Source of the DNA: an uncultured Erythrobacter sp.
GTDB lineage: Bacteria > Pseudomonadota > Alphaproteobacteria > Sphingomonadales > Sphingomonadaceae
NCBI GenBank assembly: GCA_947488085.1
Contig: CANKYI010000001.1
Location: forward strand, 1,497,928-1,561,927
Reading direction: 5' to 3'
Length of the DNA: 64,000 nt
Notes under the pieces: model-generated
The model's input: the letters and a program-made list of their open reading frames with translations, nothing else
What the model was told of the DNA's origin: nothing
Database searches by the model: none
Part shown: piece after piece, positions 59,506-64,000 of the stretch
How the letters are laid out: each line of letters begins with the position of its first letter
Position numbering within the stretch: the first letter of the stretch is position 1
Program-made: the position numbers and the translations under genes

Positions 59506-60920
59506 CAGCCTTTGGCTGCAGATGCGTTTTCGAGCACGAAATCGCGCGACGTCTCATAATCACCGGCAAGCTCAGTGAAATGCTCCTCACGCCCGAACAG
59601 ATCGCCGACGCGGGGCGGTAATGGTGGGCGAACCCCAACCGCACGCTCAACCGCATCGCGGAACTTGGCGGGATGCGCGGTGGCAAGGGTAACGATGGGC
59701 GTGCCTGGTGCCACTTGACCAGCAGAGGGCGCGGCAAGGCTGGCGTGCAGTCCAACGCCGGTATGCGGATCGATCACTTGTGCAGTGTTGCGGTAGGCCC
59801 ATTGCAAGGCACGCGCGGTTTCCTCTTGATCAGCGCGTGCGCTGGTGAACAACGCCGCTGCCCCTTCCCGCTGTGCATTGGTGAGTTGCATTGCCCGGTT
59901 GGCGTCGAATTCTGCCATCTGCGCAGCCATCGCGGCACCATCGCGTCCGCCGCAATCGAACAACAGCCGCTCGAAATTCGAGCTGACTTGAATGTCCATC
60001 GATGGCGTGATTGTCGCAGTCGTGTCGCCAGCGGAGTAGTCACCGTCTGACAAAGCACGGTGGAGGATATCGTTGATATTCGTCGCTACGATCAGCCGCT
60101 CAATCGGCAACCCCATTTGCGCGGCGACGTAGCCTGCAAACACGTCACCAAAGTTGCCGGTCGGCACGCTATAGGCAACCTTGCGATCAGGCGCGCCCAA
60201 TTGCAGCGCGGAGGTGAAGTAATAGACCACCTGCGCCATCAAACGCGCCCAATTGATAGAGTTCACCGCGCCAAGGTTCAGCGGGCCATTCACGCTAGTG
60301 TCTGAGAACATCGCCTTCACATGACGCTGAGCATCGTCAAAGCTGCCTTCGATGGCGATATTGTGCACGTTCGGCGCGCGCACGGTCGTCATCTGGCGCC
60401 GCTGCACTTCGCTAACCCGGCCTGCGGGATGGAGCATGAAAATCTCTGTGCGATCACGCCCGGCCACGGCGTTGATTGCAGCGGAGCCCGTATCGCCACT
60501 GGTTGCACCAACAATCGTCAAGCGCTCGCCGCGCCGTTCCAGAAACGTCTCGAACAAATGACCCAGCATTTGCAATGCCACATCCTTGAAGGCGAGCGTC
60601 GGCCCGTGGAACAACTCCAGCAGCCAATGCGTCTCATCCAATTGCACCAATGGCGCAACGGCAGCGTGGCCAAAATCACCGTAAACGGCGTGGCACAGAC
60701 CCGACAGTTCATCATCGCCAAGGCTACCTGCCACAAACGGACGCATGATGCGGATCGCGACTTCGGCATAGGACGCCCCGCGCAATTCGCGTATTTCATC
60801 AAGGGTGAGACGCGGCCATTCGCGCGGCAGATATAGCCCACCATCAGAGGCTAGGCCCGCCAGTGTAACGCCTTCAAAATCGAGTACGGGCGCAGCGCCC
60901 CTGGTGGATATATATTCCAT
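59505..60920 (-). CDS. thrC: Threonine synthase
   Basis: 471 residues from ATG 60920 (frame to 61163 would cross the ArsR gene). It turns O-phosphohomoserine into threonine with PLP in the cytoplasm. Signatures are MEYISTRG at the N-terminus, FHGPTLAFKDVALQMLG (PLP-Lys, near 110), GATSGDTGSAAINAV near 143, and SVPTGNFGDVFAGYVAAQMG near 247. It begins the minus-strand run thrC-methyltransferase-folB-unknown-moaADE. Confidence 0.95.
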   Translation of the reverse strand: MEYISTRGAAPVLDFEGVTLAGLASDGGLYLPREWPRLTLDEIRELRGASYAEVAIRIMRPFVAGSLGDDELSGLCHAVYGDFGHAAVAPLVQLDETHWLLELFHGPTLAFKDVALQMLGHLFETFLERRGERLTIVGATSGDTGSAAINAVAGRDRTEIFMLHPAGRVSEVQRRQMTTVRAPNVHNIAIEGSFDDAQRHVKAMFSDTSVNGPLNLGAVNSINWARLMAQVVYYFTSALQLGAPDRKVAYSVPTGNFGDVFAGYVAAQMGLPIERLIVATNINDILHRALSDGDYSAGDTTATITPSMDIQVSSNFERLLFDCGGRDGAAMAAQMAEFDANRAMQLTNAQREGAAALFTSARADQEETARALQWAYRNTAQVIDPHTGVGLHASLAAPSAGQVAPGTPIVTLATAHPAKFRDAVERAVGVRPPLPPRVGDLFGREEHFTELAGDYETSRDFVLENASAAKG

Positions 60921-60999
60921 ATTACTGATGCGGTTAGCCGGGAGCGGTTGCGGGGGCAAGGAGGCTCGACAATCAACACCATTGCCCTGCCCCTCACTC

Positions 61000-61314
61000 T
61001 CATTCGATCGCCTGTTTAAGCTGCAACAATGCCGATGCCGCCTGAGCCGCATGTGGACCGATCCATCGCTCATGAATGGCCTGAATAGGCATGGCGTCGA
61101 GATGGTTGATCCGCTCGCGCCCTTTCCTGATCGGGACAACCAAGCCAGCGCCTTCGAGCACACGCAAATGCTGCATCACCGTGCACCGATCACGCTGCGG
61201 GAAGCACTCGCACAATTGCTTGGTCGTTAGCGGGCGCGTTCTGAGTTCGTCGCAAATCTCGCGCCGAACAGGATTGGCCAATGCTTTGAACACCCTATCC
61301 AGATCAATTGACAT
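61000..61314 (-). CDS. ArsR family transcriptional regulator
   Basis: 104 residues. Winged HTH: RVFKALANPVRREICDELRT, then LTTKQLCECFPQRDRCTVMQHLRVLEGAGLV (residues 29-59). No obvious metal-binding Cys pair except CECFPQRDRC (C34, C36, C43). Divergent from the SRPBCC gene with 47 bases between, typical for ArsR/AHSA1 pairs. It probably represses itself and the neighbour. Confidence 0.9.
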   Translation of the reverse strand: MSIDLDRVFKALANPVRREICDELRTRPLTTKQLCECFPQRDRCTVMQHLRVLEGAGLVVPIRKGRERINHLDAMPIQAIHERWIGPHAAQAASALLQLKQAIE

Positions 61315-61330
61315 GTTATATTTTTATAAC
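61315..61330. promoter_or_regulatory. Candidate ArsR operator
   Basis: GTTATA-TTTT-TATAAC (61315-61330) is a perfect inverted repeat directly at the ArsR start codon, in the 47-base divergent region. It is AT-rich, unlike the flanking sequence, and suits a winged-helix dimer. Confidence 0.6.
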
Positions 61331-61361
61331 ATAATATTGACCGAATCAAGGGAGAAGCGCG

Positions 61362-61841
61362 ATGGAAATCAATTTCAGGGTTGCAGGTCGGATCGCAAAG
61401 CCGGTCGCCGAGATCTATGAAGCTGTCGCTAATCCAGCCATCTTGTCGAAATTCTTCACCACCGGCGGCGCGAAGGGGCGCATCGAGCCGGGCGCGACTG
61501 TTCAATGGAGTTTCGCCGAGGAGCCTGGAGAATTCGCAGTCAAGATCATCGAAGCTGTGCCTAACGAGAAAATCATCTTCCAATGGCCAGGCTATGAAGG
61601 GGAAGACGGAAAGATCGGGACCAAGATGTCGACCGCCGATTATCTCACGACCGTCACAATGCTCTTCACGCCAACTGACGATGGACGCACATTGGTGCAG
61701 ATCACAGAAGAAGGTTGGCCGGAAACACCCGGCGGGCTGCGCGGCTCTTACACCAATTGCGAAGGTTGGACGATCATGCTGCTGGCGATGAAATCTTGGC
61801 TAGAGCATGGGATCGACATCGGCAGAGATCTTTACAGTTAG
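61362..61841 (+). CDS. SRPBCC (AHSA1-type) domain protein
   Basis: 159 residues. The START/Bet v 1-like fold is seen in INFRVAGRIAKPVAEIYEAV, IEPGATVQWSFAEEPGEFAV and WTIMLLAMKSWLEHGIDIG. AHSA1-type proteins paired with ArsR regulators are common, with unknown hydrophobic ligands. GGGAGA lies upstream of the ATG. The stop overlaps that of the convergent SURF1 gene by 4 bases. Confidence 0.9.
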   Translation: MEINFRVAGRIAKPVAEIYEAVANPAILSKFFTTGGAKGRIEPGATVQWSFAEEPGEFAVKIIEAVPNEKIIFQWPGYEGEDGKIGTKMSTADYLTTVTMLFTPTDDGRTLVQITEEGWPETPGGLRGSYTNCEGWTIMLLAMKSWLEHGIDIGRDLYS

Positions 61842-62407
61842 CGAGCGCGCCGAATCCGCGCCCGAACTGCCAACCAATAGATCACAAGCGCCGTCAGCGC
61901 GAAGAAGAACCACTGGCCGACATAGGCCATATGGTTGTTGGGCAGATCATTGGGATCGGGCTCTGCAAGCGGCTCAAGTCCCGATACAGGCGTGCTTGCG
62001 ACGAGCCTAGGTCCGGGCGCGACAATTCCGGACACCGGGCCGCCGTCCCACTCCACATCAATCAGATCGCGGGAAAAGCCGATATCGACCGTGACCTCGC
62101 CACCTGCGCTGGTCGCGCAGGTCGCGCGCTGTGCCCAGCCTTTTTGCCCCCGCGCTGATGTCCCGGCGATTGTCTCGATTGAAAGCACCTGTTCGCAATC
62201 AATGCTAGAGCGGCGGAACCATACGTCTTCACCCGGTCCCGAGATTGGGAATTCGGCCTCTTGCGTAACAGCACTGGATGCTGAGTATTGCTCAATCAGC
62301 GCGTCTTTCTCCGCCGCTCGACCAAGCTGCCAAAAGCCCAGCCACACCATTGTGACAACGGCGGCAAGAACCAGCACAGTCGGGATAATCGGCAATTGGC
62401 GGATCAT
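61838..62407 (-). CDS. SURF1 family cytochrome oxidase assembly protein
   Basis: 189 residues. Two membrane helices flank a periplasmic domain: N-terminal IPTVLVLAAVVTMVWLGFWQLGRAAEKDALI (family signature GxWQLxR) and a C-terminal helix WFFFALTALVIYWLAVRARI with NNHMAYVGQWFFFA before it. It is shorter than many SURF1 proteins (230-250). It helps assemble heme a3 in cytochrome aa3 oxidase. It starts in the stop of the DUF983 gene (ATGA). Confidence 0.92.
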   Translation of the reverse strand: MIRQLPIIPTVLVLAAVVTMVWLGFWQLGRAAEKDALIEQYSASSAVTQEAEFPISGPGEDVWFRRSSIDCEQVLSIETIAGTSARGQKGWAQRATCATSAGGEVTVDIGFSRDLIDVEWDGGPVSGIVAPGPRLVASTPVSGLEPLAEPDPNDLPNNHMAYVGQWFFFALTALVIYWLAVRARIRRAR

Positions 62408-62784
62408 TGGCTTTGGCCCTCGCTGTCTTCAAACGCTTCGTACAACAACGCAGTTTTGAACAAGCGCAACGTCCCGATCACCCCAAACACCGTCACCGGT
62501 GCCCAAAACGCCGCCTGCAACCAGAGCGGTGGGCGAAACATGGTCTCAACCCCATAGGCAATCAGGATCAGCACAATCGCGATCAAAGCCGTCAGCACTC
62601 CGCCAAGCCGCCCACCGCGTTCCAACGAACCCAGATCGAGATCACATTGCCGACAGGTCATCGCGACACGCGCAGGCGCTTCAAACAGCGTCTTCTCGCC
62701 ACATCGGGGGCATAGACCCAAAAGGGCAGCCCGAAATATTCCGGACTGCCCTTTTTGTGTCTCAGAGCTTTCGCCCGGATTCAT
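62404..62784 (-). CDS. DUF983 family membrane protein
   Basis: 126 residues. A zinc-ribbon-like C25-x2-C28 and C44-x2-C47 (GLCPRCGEKTLF, TCRQCDLDL) precedes two membrane helices (near 57-77, 85-105). DUF983 genes sit regularly in cox clusters; the role is unknown, perhaps in oxidase maturation. It overlaps CoxIII by one base (TGATG) and SURF1 by 4. Confidence 0.9.
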   Translation of the reverse strand: MNPGESSETQKGQSGIFRAALLGLCPRCGEKTLFEAPARVAMTCRQCDLDLGSLERGGRLGGVLTALIAIVLILIAYGVETMFRPPLWLQAAFWAPVTVFGVIGTLRLFKTALLYEAFEDSEGQSQ

Positions 62785-63668
62785 CAGTGCACTTCAGCGC
62801 CCGCACCGCCCCAGATATAAATGGCGATAAACAGGAACAACCACACCACATCGACAAAGTGCCAATACCATGCAGCCGCTTCGAAACCGAAATGCTGACG
62901 CGAGGTGAAGTGGCCGATATAGGCGCGGTATAGGCATACAGCGAGGAAGATCGTGCCGATCAGAACGTGGAAACCGTGGAAGCCGGTCGCCATGTAAAAT
63001 GCCGAGCTGTAGGTGTTCTGGCCGAAGACAAACGGCGCAACGCTGTATTCGTATGCTTGGATTGCGCTGAACAGCACGCCCAAAGCAACCGTCGCCCACA
63101 GACCCTGCTTCAAACCTTCACGGTCACCATGGATCAGCGCGTGATGCGCCCATGTGACGGTCGTGCCAGAGCACAGCAGGATCAGCGTGTTGAGCAGTGG
63201 CAGGCTGAAGGGGTCGAGCACTTCCATGCCATCGGGCACAAGCGTGCCGAGCGCCGTAACACCTTCAGAAATGAACAAGTTGGTGGTCGCCTGATCGGCA
63301 GTTCCCGCAGCGGCCACTTCAAGCGGCGCGGGGAACAGAGCAAAGTCGAAAAAGCTCCAGAACCAACCGACAAAGAACATGACTTCCGATGCGATAAACA
63401 GGATCATGCCGTAACGCATGTGCAGTTGCACCACAGGCGTGTGATCGCCGCGTTGCGCTTCAACTACGACATTCTTGAACCAGAAGAAGAACGTCGCGAG
63501 CAGCCCGGCGAGTCCAGCCCACATCACAATATTGGAGGCGGCCCCGAACAAATCAGGGTAAAAGCTCAAGACCATGCCGCTGGTGAAAGTCAGCCCCGAA
63601 AACGCGCCGATCAGCGGCCACGGATCCGGGTCAAGAATGTGATAATCGTGGTTTACATTGCCAGCCAT
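62784..63668 (-). CDS. ctaE: Cytochrome c oxidase subunit III
   Basis: 294 residues, seven membrane helices. Signatures are HTPVVQLHMRYGMILFIASEVMFFVGWFWSFFDFALFP (in pieces; the conserved Glu in ASEVMFF), THALIHGDREG-like HHALIHGDREGLKQGL near 177, and VWLFLFIAIYIWG at the end. It belongs to the aa3-type heme-copper oxidase of the inner membrane. It is preceded by ctaG and followed by DUF983 and SURF1 on the same strand. The usual subunits I and II are upstream of the window. Confidence 0.95.
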   Translation of the reverse strand: MAGNVNHDYHILDPDPWPLIGAFSGLTFTSGMVLSFYPDLFGAASNIVMWAGLAGLLATFFFWFKNVVVEAQRGDHTPVVQLHMRYGMILFIASEVMFFVGWFWSFFDFALFPAPLEVAAAGTADQATTNLFISEGVTALGTLVPDGMEVLDPFSLPLLNTLILLCSGTTVTWAHHALIHGDREGLKQGLWATVALGVLFSAIQAYEYSVAPFVFGQNTYSSAFYMATGFHGFHVLIGTIFLAVCLYRAYIGHFTSRQHFGFEAAAWYWHFVDVVWLFLFIAIYIWGGAGAEVH

Positions 63669-63713
63669 GGTAATTGTCCCATCCCTAGGAGAAATGCGTC
63701 GTATTGCGAGCGG

Positions 63714-64000
63714 TCAAGACCCTGATACGGGGTCTATCGCGCGGTGAAAAGTGTAACTGAGTGTTATTTGCTCGATATCGCCGATCACCTCATCATCCAA
63801 GATGGCCGGATCGACGTAATAGAGTACCGGCATATTGACCTCTTGGCCCGGTGCCAGCGTCTGCTCGGTGAAGCAGAAACATTGTATCTTGTTGAAGTAG
63901 ATGCCTGCTTGCGCAGGCTCTACGTTGAATGTCGCGGTGCCGGTTACCGGCTCGCTGGAATTGTTGCGCGCCACATAGGTCGCAATGTCGCGCTGGCCGA
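63714..64000 (-). CDS. ctaG: Cytochrome c oxidase assembly protein CtaG/Cox11, 5' truncated
   Basis: The C-terminal 95 residues are in the window; the frame continues past base 64000. The in-frame GTG at 63974 is not the start because upstream residues (QRDIATYVARNNS) belong to the family. NKIQCFCFTEQTL carries the conserved copper-binding Cys pair, and MPVLYYVDPAI follows. Cox11 delivers copper to the Cu-B site of oxidase subunit I, from the periplasm. 45 bases separate it from ctaE. Confidence 0.93.
   Translation of the reverse strand, partial: GQRDIATYVARNNSSEPVTGTATFNVEPAQAGIYFNKIQCFCFTEQTLAPGQEVNMPVLYYVDPAILDDEVIGDIEQITLSYTFHRAIDPVSGS

Overview
The window looks like chromosomal DNA of a sphingomonad alphaproteobacterium, most likely family Erythrobacteraceae (Erythrobacter/Altererythrobacter type). 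This is judged from protein families and gene order only; no search was possible. Supporting points are a class I lysyl-tRNA synthetase, the CtaG-CoxIII-DUF983-SURF1 cluster with thrC nearby, an EttA-type ABC-F protein, a YfgM-like protein beside BamB, an FnrL-type regulator and a TM2 protein. Genes are dense, often overlapping by 1-4 bases, with GC-rich codon use throughout. There is no integrase, transposase, phage gene, CRISPR array or rRNA operon, so this is mostly core genome with a few accessory islands.

Layout. 1-1.6 kb: the 3' end of an unknown gene translationally coupled to a membrane TIR-domain protein. 1.7-7.7 kb: type II NADH dehydrogenase, a GFA-type zinc protein, an Lrp/AsnC regulator, a divergent histidine-kinase-like protein and a polysaccharide deacetylase. 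7.8-8.0 kb: two tRNA genes (CAU anticodon, probably Ile2; Pro-UGG). 8.2-12.3 kb: a DUF1800/DUF1501 pair and an exported M28 peptidase. 12.4-18.2 kb: three GGDEF-family proteins around ettA, the third with a ruined active site but an intact inhibitory-site motif. 18.2-24.5 kb: a PNPOx-fold protein, an arginine-repeat RcnB-like exported protein, a prolyl-4-hydroxylase-like oxygenase, lysK, a gene-free stretch ending in a strong terminator (candidate small RNA), a TM2 protein and an NTF2-like protein. 24.6-30.2 kb: DinG-like helicase coupled to a membrane AraC-type regulator, a membrane hydroxylase and a SixA-like phosphatase.

30.2-38.2 kb: soxR divergent from a VOC gene across a canonical SoxR box, ubiA, rsmE, gshA, an aspzincin-like metalloprotease fused to hemopexin repeats, twin ABM monooxygenases and a di-heme peroxidase. 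38.2-47.9 kb: an ICMT-like membrane methyltransferase, bamB and a YfgM-like gene, a glycosyltransferase, an alpha/beta hydrolase, selO and an orphan astD-like dehydrogenase. 48.3-53.2 kb: rarD, pyrC, an ATP-grasp protein, ygfZ, TetR and GNAT proteins. 53.4-54.2 kb: rplU-rpmA, with an Ala/Lys/Pro tail on bL21. 54.4-61 kb: an FnrL-like regulator and a tight minus-strand run thrC-methyltransferase-folB-unknown-moaA-moaD-moaE. 61-64 kb: a divergent ArsR/SRPBCC pair beside the cytochrome c oxidase assembly genes.

How the genes connect. Aerobic respiration recurs: ndh, ubiA (ubiquinone), CoxIII, SURF1, CtaG, the di-heme peroxidase and the FnrL-like oxygen sensor. Redox defence is represented by soxR with its VOC gene and by gshA. 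Pterin chemistry (folB and moaA/D/E) is joined in one apparent transcription unit. Several membrane or signalling proteins (three GGDEF proteins, the kinase-like protein, membrane AraC, TIR) suggest local clustering of regulatory genes.
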